DNA of 64,000 bases from Sphingomonas taxi (GTDB taxonomy: Bacteria > Pseudomonadota > Alphaproteobacteria > Sphingomonadales > Sphingomonadaceae). Location: positions 72,365 to 136,364 of the forward strand of contig QFMX01000009.1 in NCBI GenBank assembly GCA_003240625.1. The letters run 5' to 3'. Position numbers and translations under genes: made by a program. Under the pieces are notes generated by a model. It had not been told where the DNA came from and searched no databases. It saw only the letters and a list, made by a program, of their open reading frames with translations. Numbering within the stretch: the first letter of the stretch is position 1; each line of letters begins with the position of its first letter. This document shows, piece after piece, positions 16,841 to 26,541 of this stretch.

Positions 16841-19129
16841 TTAGCCGATCTCGGTCCGCAACTGCGCGATCAGCGGCAGGATCGCGGTCAGCCGCGGTTC
16901 CTCCTCGTCGAGGATCGCGAGGAACGCCGCCCGCTTGATCGCCGCGACCCGCCCCGGCTTCATCCGCACGGTCTGCGGCAATGTCGAGACGGTGATGTCG
17001 ATCATCCGCTCCGATCCGTGCAGCCGCCCCCAGAGATAGTCGTTCTCGCGGTAGGCGCGGCTAAAGAACGCACCGAACGTGCCGAACTGGATCCCCTTCA
17101 ACGTCGCCTCCGCGCCGCCGGATCGGATCGCGGTTGCATCGTCGGGTGCGATCCGGTTGACCTTGATCGGGTCGAACTCGTCGAGCCCCTCGCCCTGCAA
17201 CAGCGGCAGCGTCGCGGTGTCGAAATACGGAAAGCCCAGATAGGCGAGTAGCAACGTCCGCCGTGCAGGCTTGGCGAGTGCGGCGAACGCTTCCGCCAGC
17301 CGCTGGTCGGTTTCTGCATCGAGCCGCTCCAGATCGAACGTCCGCCCCAGCGTCTCGAGCACCGCGGTCGCATCGCCCTTCATCGCGCGCACCGCATCGT
17401 GCATCCCGGCATGCATCTCGCCGCGCAGCCGATCCAGATACGGCGACAGCGATTCATAGATCGCGTCGCGCATCGGCGCGAGCTCGGGCTCGTCGGCGGC
17501 GGTTTCCACTTCCGACAGCCGCCGCGCCATCAGCCGCAGCCGACGGATGCGAAAGCCGATGTCGAAGGTCCGCAGAAACGCGATCGACGCCGGGCTGGCA
17601 CCGTTTGCGAAGCCCGCCCCGAGCTGGTCCGCGCCCGTCGCCGCGACCCGCGCGACGATCGCGGCGCGGATCTGCACCAGCCGCCGCGGGCTGTGATGCC
17701 GTCCCGCATCGTACAACAGGCTCGCGATCGTCTCGATCACCGCGCTCCGCTTCAGATGCCCGTACGCGACGAACCCATAGCCCGAACTCGCCGCCGCGGC
17801 CTTCTGCGCCCGCCGCCGCCATGCGATCAGTCGCGGCGCGGTCGGGCGATCGAGGAACAGCGTGTGGCCGAACAGCGATTCGACGTCGGCCTCCACCTCC
17901 GGCCGGATCGCGGTGACGATCCCGCGCATCCGGTCGATCCGCGCCGAGCGCGCGGCGATCGCCTCCAGATTGTCGCGGATCGGTTGCTGGCGCGGAATGT
18001 CGCTGATCGCGCCGATTATCGTCTGGAAGAACCCGGGCGTGCCTTCGCCGCGATTGAGCCGCAGCTTGATGCCGGGCGAGGGGTCGATGTAGATGAACCG
18101 CCGGTCGATCTGACGGCGTGCCGGGCGTTCCTTCAGCGCGTCGAGCGCCGGCCGGAACGGCGCATTGGCAAGCACCGAGCCGTCGATCAGCACCGCGCTC
18201 TCCGCCGCGTTGGCCGCAGTATGACGGGGCAGCACGCGCGCGAGGAAGCCGCTGCGGCCCGGCCACGCGATCTTCCGCTGCTCCAGTACGCCGTCCAGTT
18301 CGGCGACCGTGAACGGCGGAAACGCGCCGGGAAAGCTCGACGTCGCGCGCGCCGCGAACGCCAGTTCCGCGCGCGGTGCGAGTGTCTCGGTCGCGCCGCC
18401 ATGGTCGGTGAAGTCGACCACCAGCCGGTGCTCGGTCTCGACCACCTCGGCGGGAGAATTGAGCTGCAGCCGCTCGGGATGCCCGGAGAAATCGGTCACC
18501 GTCACGAACAGGTCTAATGGCTGGCCTGGCGGCAACAGCCGCGGCCCGCGATCGCTCGCGCCCATCGCATCGAACGCATCGAGCAGCAGGTTGGTGAAGG
18601 TCTTCCCCCCGAACGGCGGCTCGAACCAGCGCGACCGGATGAAATGCGACAGCTTGGTCCGGACCTCCTCGCGCGTCGGCTCGTCGAGCGCATCGACCTT
18701 GTCCGTGCTCCGCCCCGCCGCCATCCATGCGAGCGGCATGGCCCATGCCTTCGAAAAGCGCGATTTCGGTGCCGCCTCGGTATCGATCAGCGCCTCGACA
18801 TCGGCCGACGTCATCCACAGGTCGGTCAGCGGGTCGAGGCTCTGTCCGGTCGCGATCGCCTGCGCGAGGAAGATGCCGTTGATCCCGCCCGCACTCGCGC
18901 CGGCGATGATGTCGGCCAGCACGCGCACCCGGATCGCGGCGTGGTCTTCGATCTCCTGGAGCAGGGCATGATACACGCCCTGGCTGCCGCCCTTCGGCGC
19001 CTCGCCGTCGTGGAACGCGCGGCTAGCGCAGACGAGGCGCCAGATTTCCTTGGTGATCCCGTGCATGTAGACCGCCAGGCTGATCCCGCCATAGCAGACG
19101 AGCGCCAGCCGCAGTTCCTTCTCGCGCAT
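16841..19129 (-). CDS. Patatin-like phospholipase domain protein (DUF3376-type)
   Basis: A 762-residue protein with an N-terminal patatin-like acyl-hydrolase domain. The oxyanion-type glycine motif is CYGGISLAVYMHG, the nucleophile Ser 79 lies in GASAGG, and the catalytic Asp is in LIDGSVLANAPF near residue 320. The hydrolase core is interrupted and extended, and the C-terminal half is a helical region of the DUF3376 type. No signal peptide is present, so a cytoplasmic or membrane-associated role in lipid turnover is likely. It lies alone behind an EEP phosphoesterase on the same strand. Substrate unknown. Confidence 0.82.
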   Translation of the reverse strand: MREKELRLALVCYGGISLAVYMHGITKEIWRLVCASRAFHDGEAPKGGSQGVYHALLQEIEDHAAIRVRVLADIIAGASAGGINGIFLAQAIATGQSLDPLTDLWMTSADVEALIDTEAAPKSRFSKAWAMPLAWMAAGRSTDKVDALDEPTREEVRTKLSHFIRSRWFEPPFGGKTFTNLLLDAFDAMGASDRGPRLLPPGQPLDLFVTVTDFSGHPERLQLNSPAEVVETEHRLVVDFTDHGGATETLAPRAELAFAARATSSFPGAFPPFTVAELDGVLEQRKIAWPGRSGFLARVLPRHTAANAAESAVLIDGSVLANAPFRPALDALKERPARRQIDRRFIYIDPSPGIKLRLNRGEGTPGFFQTIIGAISDIPRQQPIRDNLEAIAARSARIDRMRGIVTAIRPEVEADVESLFGHTLFLDRPTAPRLIAWRRRAQKAAAASSGYGFVAYGHLKRSAVIETIASLLYDAGRHHSPRRLVQIRAAIVARVAATGADQLGAGFANGASPASIAFLRTFDIGFRIRRLRLMARRLSEVETAADEPELAPMRDAIYESLSPYLDRLRGEMHAGMHDAVRAMKGDATAVLETLGRTFDLERLDAETDQRLAEAFAALAKPARRTLLLAYLGFPYFDTATLPLLQGEGLDEFDPIKVNRIAPDDATAIRSGGAEATLKGIQFGTFGAFFSRAYRENDYLWGRLHGSERMIDITVSTLPQTVRMKPGRVAAIKRAAFLAILDEEEPRLTAILPLIAQLRTEIG

Positions 19130-19164
19130 TCCACATCCTCGTCCGGGTATCGATTATGTATCGA

Positions 19165-19872
19165 TTATAGAGCCAAGGCCTTCGGTTCCAGTATAGCCCA
19201 TATCGGCAGGTGATCCGATGCCTTCCGCGCGGCGGGGCTCGCATGCACGCCGCATTCGACGACGTCGAGTTCACGCGAGACCATGATCCGGTCGAGCCGC
19301 GCGACCGCCCGCCGCGAATGGAAACTCGCCCCCGTATCGGCAAACGCATAGTCACGTCCGAAATCGCGTAGGCATCCGGCGCCTGCGCTCCATTCGTTGA
19401 GGTCGCCCATCATCACGGTCGGATGCCGGTGCGCGCAGGTATCGACGTGGTTCATGATCGCTGCCGCCTGCTTGCGCCGCCAAAGCCCCGACAGATCGAG
19501 ATGCATGCCGAGCACGCGGATCGTACCGCCGGCGAGTTGCACGTCCGCCATCACCGCCCCGCGCGGTTCCAGCGCCGGCAGGTGCAGCGGTTCGCTGGCG
19601 ATCACGCGCGCCGATTTGCGGACCAGGATGACGTTGCCGTGCCACCCCATGCTGAGCGCGCGGAGGCCGAAATCGACCGGCTTCCAGTCGCTGTGTTCTT
19701 CCAGCAGATGATGCGGCAAGACGCACGCCTTGGCGCCGAACCGTCGGTCCGCCTCCTGCAACGCGATTACATCCGCGTCGATCTCGCGCAGAACCTCGAC
19801 CACGCGCTCGGGGTTGCGCCGACGGTCGAGCCCGATGCCCTTGTGGATATTGTAGCTGGCGACCTTGATCAT
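19165..19872 (-). CDS. Endonuclease/exonuclease/phosphatase (EEP) family protein
   Basis: A 235-residue protein of the DNase I-like fold. Family motifs are SYNIHKGIG near the start, ALQEADRRFG (metal-binding Glu), GMHLDLSGLWRRKQ (catalytic His), MMGDLNEW (Asp and Asn), and SDHLPIWA at the end. There is no signal peptide, so it acts in the cytoplasm. Substrates in this superfamily range from DNA to phospholipids and inositol phosphates, so only a phosphodiesterase or phosphatase role is supported. A second, exported relative lies at 28059. Confidence 0.85.
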   Translation of the reverse strand: MIKVASYNIHKGIGLDRRRNPERVVEVLREIDADVIALQEADRRFGAKACVLPHHLLEEHSDWKPVDFGLRALSMGWHGNVILVRKSARVIASEPLHLPALEPRGAVMADVQLAGGTIRVLGMHLDLSGLWRRKQAAAIMNHVDTCAHRHPTVMMGDLNEWSAGAGCLRDFGRDYAFADTGASFHSRRAVARLDRIMVSRELDVVECGVHASPAARKASDHLPIWAILEPKALAL

Positions 19873-19960
19873 GCGTGGGCCCTATAACGCCGTCCGCGCG
19901 ACCGCGGTTGCACGTTACGGTGACGATCCAACCGTTTCCCGTCCCGTCCCGGCGCATCTT

Positions 19961-22315
19961 TCATAGTCCGATCGCCAGCCTCAGCGTGATCGCGCGCGGG
20001 CGGATCGGCACGGTCTGCGTGGTAGTCGCCAGCGTGAACGGATTGCCGAACCCGAAGCTGTTGCCGCGACCATCGAGCAGATTGTCGACATCGATCGACC
20101 AGTGCCGCGGACCGTCGTCCAGCGTCACGCCGGCGCCGACCGTCGCATAGTCTCCCGCGGGCCGATCGAGCAGGGGGTCGAAGCTCAGCCGCGTCTGGCC
20201 GATATAGCGGGCCGTGAGATAGCCGCTCGCCGGCATCCCGATCAGCGAGAACCGCCGCGTGACACCCAACCGCGCCGAGTAATCGGGAACGACCGGCAAG
20301 CGGCGATCGTCCTGCGCCGCGCGGTCGCTTGCCGGCGATGTCAGCCGCGCGCGCTGGATCGTGGTGCCGAAGTCGATCGTGTAGGGCCGTGCGTCGAACC
20401 GCCCGCCGAACTCCACACCGTAATTGGTGGCGTTCCCCGCATCGACCGTCCCGAACAATCCGTCCGATCCGACCACGTCGCTGCGCAGATGTTCCCAGAT
20501 CGATCCGAAGATCGCACCGCTCAAGCTCAGCCGATCGTTCAGCCCGCGGATGCGCCAGCCCAGTTCGAGGCTTTGCAACTCGTCGCCGGGGATGCGCTGT
20601 TGGTTGCTGATCGACGCCCGGGTTACGCCTGCCGGCCGAATCGCGCTGGCGTAGCGCAGCCAGATCATCCCGACGTCGTCCCGATGCCAGCTGAGCGTGC
20701 CGCTGGGGGTAACGCCCAGCTTGGTGGTGCTCTGCTCGTCGGGGCCCTGCTGCTCGATGTCGTTCACGGTCACGAATCCGCGCAGGCCGATCTTCAGATC
20801 GAGCGCGGACGACAGACGCTGCGTGCCCTCCGCGAACATCGCGGCTTCGAACACCGCCTCCTTGTCGTCGCGCCCGAGCACGTTGCCGGCGTCCGACTCG
20901 AAGCGCCCCTTAAGGCGAGTGGTCGCATGCAGGATCGACGCGCCGACGATCCACGGATGGCGCGCGGTCGGATCGCTCAGCCGGACTTCCTGTGTCAGCA
21001 GGCGGATCGCGCGATCCTCGACATAGGCGACCGGCGCGATCGTCCCGAGCGCGCCGGCCATGATGCTCGCGTCGTATGTGCTGCCGAATTCATGCGATAC
21101 GATCGAGGTGGTGGACTGCGCGTCGAGGCTGCCGATCGGGCCGTGCACATCGAGCGATGCCGAAAGGAAGTCGTTGTCCTGCGGCTCGGCGATCGCGGTG
21201 CTGCGCGACAGCCCTCCGGTCGCATATTGGCTGTCGCGGGCTTCGATCGACTGCGCGATGCCGCTAGCGGTCGCGGTCCAGCCATCGCCGATCGCCCAGC
21301 GTAGCGCGATGCGCCCGCCGCTGCGCCCGGTGCGGTTGACGTCGCGCTTGCCCCGGCCGGTATCGTTGATCCAGCCGGGCATCGTCTCGGTCCAGCCCGA
21401 CGCGCGTAACGCCAGCGTGCCGGTCACGATCGGCAGGTTCAGAACGCCCTCGAACGCGCCGCCGAACGCGCCGTTGTTGATCCCCGTCACCTCGCCCGCA
21501 ACGCTGCCAGAGGCCTGGTCTAGGTCGGGTGCGGTGGTGACGATCCGGATGACGCCGCCCAGCGCCCCGGTGCCGTACAGCGTGCCCTGGGGCCCTCGGA
21601 GGATCTCGACGCGGTCGATGTCGACCATCCGGAGATCGGGATCGGGCGAGGAGTAACCGATGCGGGCGTCGTCCAGATACAGGCTGACGAGCGACTGGCT
21701 GGTGCCGTTGAACGCGCTGTCGGCGACGCCGCGCAGGAAGATGCGGTCGCGACCGGGGCCGAGATTGGTCGAGAACGCGCCATCGGTGGTCGCGAGCAGA
21801 TCGACCAGGCCGCGCTTACCGGCAAGGCGGTCGAGCGCACGGCCGCCGAGGATGCTGATCGATGCGGGTAGATCGGAGAGGCGTTCGTCGCGCTTGCTGG
21901 CGGTGACGATGATATCGCCGCCGTCGACGATCGGCGGTGCAGCCGGCCGTGCACGGGCCGTACGAGGGGGCAGGGGCTCGATCCGCCAGGTCGTCGCATC
22001 AATGCGGACCGCGTGCAGTCGCGTCCCCGCCAGCAGCCGCTTCAGCGCGTCCGCGACATCGCGCGCGCGCGTGATCCTCGGCGTCGGCGTATCGGGCAGG
22101 ACGCCAGCCATGCCGATCGAGATGCCGGTCTGGCGGGCCAGCGAATCGAGCGCAGCGTGGAGCGATCCGGCGGGGATGACGATCGCCCGTAGCGGGTCGG
22201 TGCGCGCCGCCTCAGCGTGAGCCGGTACGCTCGATATGGACGACGCCATCAGCGCGGCGCAGGCGTAGCGGCAACACCGCGCGAAGCTGATCGAGAAGCC
22301 GCGATCCGTCGCCAA
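19961..22315 (-). CDS. TonB-dependent receptor with N-terminal signalling (STN) domain
   Basis: An outer-membrane receptor of the FecA transducer type. After a signal peptide ending near SVPAHA, an STN domain (about residues 42-96, IPAGSLHAALDSLARQTGIS) should contact the FecR protein. The plug begins near residue 130 (IIVTASKRDERLSDLPASI) and the beta barrel runs to the end, closing with ITLRLAIGL. The TTG start at 22315 lies 104 bases inside fecR. It is needed to supply the signal peptide, because the next ATG (22249) would leave only about 12 residues before the cleavage site. The ligand is unknown but is presumably a siderophore or other iron chelate. Confidence 0.9.
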   Translation of the reverse strand: MATDRGFSISFARCCRYACAALMASSISSVPAHAEAARTDPLRAIVIPAGSLHAALDSLARQTGISIGMAGVLPDTPTPRITRARDVADALKRLLAGTRLHAVRIDATTWRIEPLPPRTARARPAAPPIVDGGDIIVTASKRDERLSDLPASISILGGRALDRLAGKRGLVDLLATTDGAFSTNLGPGRDRIFLRGVADSAFNGTSQSLVSLYLDDARIGYSSPDPDLRMVDIDRVEILRGPQGTLYGTGALGGVIRIVTTAPDLDQASGSVAGEVTGINNGAFGGAFEGVLNLPIVTGTLALRASGWTETMPGWINDTGRGKRDVNRTGRSGGRIALRWAIGDGWTATASGIAQSIEARDSQYATGGLSRSTAIAEPQDNDFLSASLDVHGPIGSLDAQSTTSIVSHEFGSTYDASIMAGALGTIAPVAYVEDRAIRLLTQEVRLSDPTARHPWIVGASILHATTRLKGRFESDAGNVLGRDDKEAVFEAAMFAEGTQRLSSALDLKIGLRGFVTVNDIEQQGPDEQSTTKLGVTPSGTLSWHRDDVGMIWLRYASAIRPAGVTRASISNQQRIPGDELQSLELGWRIRGLNDRLSLSGAIFGSIWEHLRSDVVGSDGLFGTVDAGNATNYGVEFGGRFDARPYTIDFGTTIQRARLTSPASDRAAQDDRRLPVVPDYSARLGVTRRFSLIGMPASGYLTARYIGQTRLSFDPLLDRPAGDYATVGAGVTLDDGPRHWSIDVDNLLDGRGNSFGFGNPFTLATTTQTVPIRPRAITLRLAIGL

Positions 22316-23192
22316 TCGTCAAAACCCCGGAGAAACTCAGTCCGGCGGCGGACGGATCGACCACCAGCGGGGTGCGTGCATACCGCGATATGTCCGCGAC
22401 AACCAGCGTCAACGGCGCACCGTCATAGTCGAGGCGGCCATCGGTCCAGTCCGCCACCGATGTCGGGGCGACCTCGCGGCGTTCGGCGATCCCGGTCGCG
22501 GGGTCGATGTCGAGCCGCTGACCGGCCACGAGCGTCGTCGGCGCGCTGCCGTCCGCGGTATGCGGCGCGACACTGACGCTGCCCTGTGCCACCGCGACCG
22601 AAATCCGCCCCTGTGCGCTGACCACGGCAAAGCGCGTGCCGATATCGCGGACGTCATAGCCGCCCGCCCGCACGATCAGCGTTCGCGAGGGATGGTGGCG
22701 GACCGAGAAGCTCGCCGCACCGTCCGCGACTTCGATCAGCGGAGTCGTGCCACCCGACACCGAGACCCGCGATCCGCGATCAAGCCGCATCGCGCTGCCA
22801 TCGGCGAGCGTGACCGCGCGGGTCTCGCCGACGCCGGTCGCATAGGTCTGCACGCTGTCGTCCGGCCCGGTGAGCGTCGGCGCAACGAGCAACACTGCGA
22901 GGCCTGCGGCGAGCGCGCCGCCCGTGCCTGCGGCCAGCCAGCGCCAGCGGGTCGGGCGCGCGACCGGCGCGACATCGGCTGCGCTGTCGTCGTTCGCCGG
23001 CAGCAATGCGGCGATCGCGGGGGCGGCGGCGCCGATCTCCGCATCGAGCAGTGCGATCGAATCATAGGCGGCGCGGTGCGACGGATCGGCCTCGAGCCAG
23101 TCGCCGAAGCCAGCCCAATCCATGTCGGGCGCGTCGATCCGCGCGTGCCAGGCGGCGGCGACGTCGATCGGATCCTGGGTCGTTGCATCCAT
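22212..23192 (-). CDS. FecR-type anti-sigma / signal transducer
   Basis: A 326-residue inner-membrane regulator. The N-terminal cytoplasmic part AWHARIDAPDMDWAGFGDWL is the DUF4880 domain that binds the sigma factor. One membrane helix lies at about 93-115, followed by the periplasmic FecR domain (GVGETRAVTLADGSAM, then LDRGSRVSV) and a C-terminal secretin-like segment that would meet the receptor's STN domain. GTG at 23195 directly precedes the ATG used here. It stands between the ECF sigma gene and the receptor, the standard surface-signalling order. Confidence 0.9.
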   Translation of the reverse strand: MDATTQDPIDVAAAWHARIDAPDMDWAGFGDWLEADPSHRAAYDSIALLDAEIGAAAPAIAALLPANDDSAADVAPVARPTRWRWLAAGTGGALAAGLAVLLVAPTLTGPDDSVQTYATGVGETRAVTLADGSAMRLDRGSRVSVSGGTTPLIEVADGAASFSVRHHPSRTLIVRAGGYDVRDIGTRFAVVSAQGRISVAVAQGSVSVAPHTADGSAPTTLVAGQRLDIDPATGIAERREVAPTSVADWTDGRLDYDGAPLTLVVADISRYARTPLVVDPSAAGLSFSGVLTIGDGSRLLDQLRAVLPLRLRRADGVVHIERTGSR

Positions 23193-23221
23193 CACGGCAC
23201 CCTCGTTCCGAGCGGATGCCC

Positions 23222-23251
23222 CCCGCTCGTGTCATACCCGCTCGTGTCATA
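23222..23251. repeat. Perfect tandem 15-base repeat
   Basis: CCCGCTCGTGTCATA occurs twice without a gap (23222-23236 and 23237-23251). It lies in the 99-base space between the sigma-factor stop and the fecR start. It may be a chance duplication or a binding site. Confidence 0.7.
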
Positions 23252-23291
23252 GACGCCGCCCCGCGCCCGCGACCGCAGTCCGGCGCGAAAA

Positions 23292-23807
23292 TCAATCATT
23301 TAACGCCTTTCTGAGATGACGAAGTGCGACGGCGATATGCTTTTCGACCGCGCTTCGGCTGATCCCGAACTCGGCGGCGATATCGGCGTGGGACAGGCCA
23401 TCGATCTTGTGGCGGCGAAACACGCGCATCGCGCCTTCGGGCGGGCCGGCGAGTGCGGCGGCGAGTTGCGCGATCCGCTGTCGTCCGGCGACCGCATCGA
23501 ATGCCGACGGCGCATCGTCGATCGCCTCGCCCCCCGCGGCCATCCCGGCCGTCGCCGTCGCCGTTATCGTCGTCGTCGCCTCGACATAGCCGCTGTCGCG
23601 ACGGGCACGGCGCCCGTTTGCACGGACCCGGTCGAGCACGATGTTCATGCCGATGCGGTGCAGATAGGCGACCGGATTGGCGATCGGGCCGGCCACCGGC
23701 TCGGCGATATGCAGCCAGATTTCCTGGACGACGTCCTCGGCCTCCGCGACGCTGCCCGTCCGCCCGGTGAAGAACCGGACGAGTTGCGGGCGATGTGCCG
23801 CGAGCAC
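23292..23807 (-). CDS. ECF RNA polymerase sigma factor, FecI-like
   Basis: A 171-residue ECF sigma factor. Region 2 covers about residues 1-75 (AEAEDVVQEIWLHIA is region 2.2-2.3). Region 4 covers about 110-168, with the helix-turn-helix LSHADIAAEFGISRSAVEKHIA. An Ala/Thr-rich linker of about 45 residues between them is longer than usual. No ATG fits; the GTG at 23807 is the furthest upstream usual start codon in the frame. It is the first gene of the sigma-FecR-receptor set and probably directs transcription of the receptor in response to a bound iron chelate. Confidence 0.88.
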   Translation of the reverse strand: MLAAHRPQLVRFFTGRTGSVAEAEDVVQEIWLHIAEPVAGPIANPVAYLHRIGMNIVLDRVRANGRRARRDSGYVEATTTITATATAGMAAGGEAIDDAPSAFDAVAGRQRIAQLAAALAGPPEGAMRVFRRHKIDGLSHADIAAEFGISRSAVEKHIAVALRHLRKALND

Positions 23808-24018
23808 CGCCGACAGGCCGGCAGGCTGAAGGGCGTCGGCGTCGGCTACGGCTTGGCTCCGAAAGTCATGCGCCGCGTATTGCCCGCTGCCCGCTGGGAA
23901 GTCGCGTCCGAAATGTCGCGAGGCTTGGGGGAATAGCCCGCGCAGACAGGCGCGAGACGGAGGTTATGGGAGCGGCAGGGATCCGTCGCGCCGGTACCGG
24001 AGCGCAGGCCGGCGGCGA
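23808..24018. other. Gap upstream of the ECF sigma gene
   Basis: No convincing gene is visible. It should hold the sigma-factor promoter and the end of the small membrane-protein gene's transcript. I did not find a clear Fur box or hairpin. Confidence 0.4.
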
Positions 24019-24258
24019 TCAGCCTCGGCGCGATCGCAGCATGATGCGCCACATCAGGATGAACCCGACCGCGATGAGCAACAGCGCTGCTGCCACGAAC
24101 GACAGATAGAAGAGCGGCGCACGCCACGGCGATGCCGTCGCTTCGGGTATCGGGCCGGTTGGCCGATCCAGGTCACCGCTCGCCGCCCGAGCTTGGGGTG
24201 TGCCGAAACGAGGTTGATCCTCGGTCATGCCGAAGGGATGTGGTGCGATCGCGGTCAT
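24019..24258 (-). CDS. Small single-helix membrane protein, unknown
   Basis: A 79-residue protein with a hydrophilic N-terminal 45 residues and one membrane helix (about 48-70, APLFYLSFVAAALLLIAVG), then a basic end RSRRG. I do not recognise the family. Its ATG overlaps the glycosyltransferase stop by four bases, so it is probably coupled to the glycosyltransferase and may anchor or assist it, which is inference only. Confidence 0.65.
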   Translation of the reverse strand: MTAIAPHPFGMTEDQPRFGTPQARAASGDLDRPTGPIPEATASPWRAPLFYLSFVAAALLLIAVGFILMWRIMLRSRRG

Positions 24259-25460
24259 CGTGCCGTTCCTCGTCCATGGTGGAGCGCTTGGTGGTGCAGA
24301 GGCGCCACGCCCGCCCCATAGAGCGCGAGCAGCGCGTCGAAATGATCGTCCATCGTCCGGACCGGGCGCTCGCGGCGCGCCGCCGCACCGGCCTCGATCG
24401 TGCCGGCGACGGCGAGGATCGCTTCGGCGGCGTCCTGCGCATCGCCCGAGCGATATAATGCGCCGTCGTTCGCGCAGGCGAGATCCGCCGCGCCGCCGCG
24501 ATCGGGCGCGATCAACGTCAATCCCGATGCTATCGCCTCCGCCGCGACGAAACAGAACGTCTCCGCCTCGCAGCCATGGATCAGCGCGTCGGCACTCGCC
24601 ATCAACCGCGCCAGCGCACCGCGGTCGCGCACCGGTTCGAGCAGGCGCACGTGCGGGTTGTCGCCGATCGCGTCGATCACCCGGCGTTGTCGCGCGCCGC
24701 CACCGATGATCAACAGGCCGACCGGCGCGTGCGTGCCCGCGATCGCGGCGGCCTGCGCGACCATGTCCCAGCGTTTCTCGGGCGCGTGCCGGCCGACCCC
24801 GATGAGCAGCAGCGCATCCTCGCTCAGCCCGCATAGCGCCAGCATCTCGCGGCGCAGGGCGACGTCGCGCAGCCGCGGCGAGAACTGGCCCGGCTCGACA
24901 CCCATCGGATCGGTCATCACCTTGCGCAGACCGCCCTCGCGCAGCCGCTGCGACAGGCTGTCGCTCGCGCTGACGACATGGTCGAACTGCGCATCCAGGC
25001 GGCGCAGATGGCGCCAATACCAGTCGAACGCGCGGTCGATCGCCTGCGTCGATGCGACGTTGCCGAACCAGCGATAGGCATAGGCGGACAGCGGGTCCGC
25101 ATGCGCGATCAGCGACAGCCGCGCGCGCGACCCCGAGCGCGTGCGCCAGTCCGCAACCATCGATGCGCTGCGCCACGGCGACGAGACTTCGACGATATCG
25201 GCGTCCTCTTCGTCGAGTATTGCGTGCAGCGCCGCGCGGTCGGCGAAATAACGATAGGATCGGTCGAGCGGGAAGCGGGGCGAGCGCAGCCAGCGGACAT
25301 GCGCATTCGGTCCGCGTTGCTCGTCACGATCCTCTTCGCCAGGCGCGATGACGACGACCTCGTGTCCGCGCGCGGCCAGCGCGACCAGCTTGCGGTCGAT
25401 ATAGGTCCGGACGCCGCCGCCGGTCGGGGTGTAGAACGCGCAGACGTCGACGATCTTCAC
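24255..25460 (-). CDS. Glycosyltransferase family 4 protein
   Basis: A 401-residue GT-B glycosyltransferase. The N-terminal VDVCAFYTPTGGGVRTYI is the acceptor-side glycine motif, IGVGRHAPEKRWDM begins the nucleotide-sugar domain, and HGCEAETFCFVAAEAIASG contains the two Glu residues of the EX7E motif. The GTG start at 25460 overlaps the stop of the DUF2334 gene (GTGA), so the two are coupled. It probably adds a sugar to a lipid or polysaccharide; the donor is unknown. Confidence 0.88.
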   Translation of the reverse strand: MKIVDVCAFYTPTGGGVRTYIDRKLVALAARGHEVVVIAPGEEDRDEQRGPNAHVRWLRSPRFPLDRSYRYFADRAALHAILDEEDADIVEVSSPWRSASMVADWRTRSGSRARLSLIAHADPLSAYAYRWFGNVASTQAIDRAFDWYWRHLRRLDAQFDHVVSASDSLSQRLREGGLRKVMTDPMGVEPGQFSPRLRDVALRREMLALCGLSEDALLLIGVGRHAPEKRWDMVAQAAAIAGTHAPVGLLIIGGGARQRRVIDAIGDNPHVRLLEPVRDRGALARLMASADALIHGCEAETFCFVAAEAIASGLTLIAPDRGGAADLACANDGALYRSGDAQDAAEAILAVAGTIEAGAAARRERPVRTMDDHFDALLALYGAGVAPLHHQALHHGRGTAR

Positions 25461-26308
25461 GATGCCACCTGCTCGGTGACCAGATCGGCATAGCGCGACA
25501 CGGTGCGCCGCTCGGCGAGCGTGCGGAGCGTCCGATCGATGCTGGTCAACAGCGAGTCCTTGGTGACGTCGCCGGGATGCACCGCGACGCGCATCGTCGG
25601 CATCCAGTCGGGCAGCACGCGCGCCGCGGCGGCGACCGCGAGCGAACTGGCGGTACGCGCGGGCGACCGGCTGGCCCAGGTCACCACCGGACCGCGCGCG
25701 ACGATCGCGCCGGTAGCGGGCTGCCAGACGCGAAAATGATCCTCGGCAAGCGCGAAGTCGCAGGCCTTCAGCGCTGCATGCGCCCCGGGACCATAGAGCC
25801 ACGCGGGTGCGATGAACCCGGCGACCGACCGGCCGATCGCCTGTTCGACCATGTCGCGACCGGCACGCATCCGGTGTTCGGCCTCGACCGCATCGAGCCC
25901 CAGAAACTCGCCCTCGCCCGCGGTCATGTATCGGGCTTTCAGCACGCTGGCGGCATTCCGATGGTCGCTGGCATCGCGGTGAAACCAGCCGTGGAGAAAC
26001 ATCTCGATCCCGGCGTCCGCCCACGCGCGCAACTGGCGCGCAAACGCCGGCGACCGGTCGAGCCGGGCGGCGCCCCAATGATCCGGTACCACCAGCATCG
26101 CGAACCGCGGACCGCCGAGGATAGCCTCGACGCGCTCGGCAAGCATCGCGATCGGCTCCGCAAAGGTCGGCGACACGTCGTGAATCGATACCAGCAACCT
26201 CTTGTCCGTCGACCGTTTGTCGGCCGGGGGAGGCGCGAACCCGCGCTCTGGTGGCTGGGCAGGATCGGCAAAGTCGGTTTGCGCCATCTTCTCGCTCTCG
26301 TTGGTCAT
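25457..26308 (-). CDS. DUF2334 protein, polysaccharide-deacetylase fold
   Basis: A 283-residue protein of the NodB-like deacetylase superfamily. LLVSIHDVSPTF carries the metal-binding Asp and MFLHGWFHRDAS the His motif. VAGFIAPAWLYG and MRVAVHPGDV are later conserved blocks. No signal peptide is seen. A second ATG at 26287 is an equally possible start. It leads an operon with the glycosyltransferase, pointing to modification of a glycan or glycolipid. Confidence 0.85.
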   Translation of the reverse strand: MTNESEKMAQTDFADPAQPPERGFAPPPADKRSTDKRLLVSIHDVSPTFAEPIAMLAERVEAILGGPRFAMLVVPDHWGAARLDRSPAFARQLRAWADAGIEMFLHGWFHRDASDHRNAASVLKARYMTAGEGEFLGLDAVEAEHRMRAGRDMVEQAIGRSVAGFIAPAWLYGPGAHAALKACDFALAEDHFRVWQPATGAIVARGPVVTWASRSPARTASSLAVAAAARVLPDWMPTMRVAVHPGDVTKDSLLTSIDRTLRTLAERRTVSRYADLVTEQVAS

Positions 26309-26541
26309 CGGATCGCTGTTGACGGGACGGCACCGCCAGCCTGCCCCCGCAGTCCTGGCCGGATCGTGCCCGAAAATTATTTCAGGGCGGCGTCATCCCA
26401 AGCTGCGGCTCGCATTCGGCGGCGGCGTCGTTCGGCCATGATCGTACCCAGCGCGCCCTATCCGGACCCTGTCGGAACGCCTCGGGCAACCGCCCTGCGG
26501 TCGCGACGCGGGCAACCGCGCAATCATTACAGGAGAGCCGC

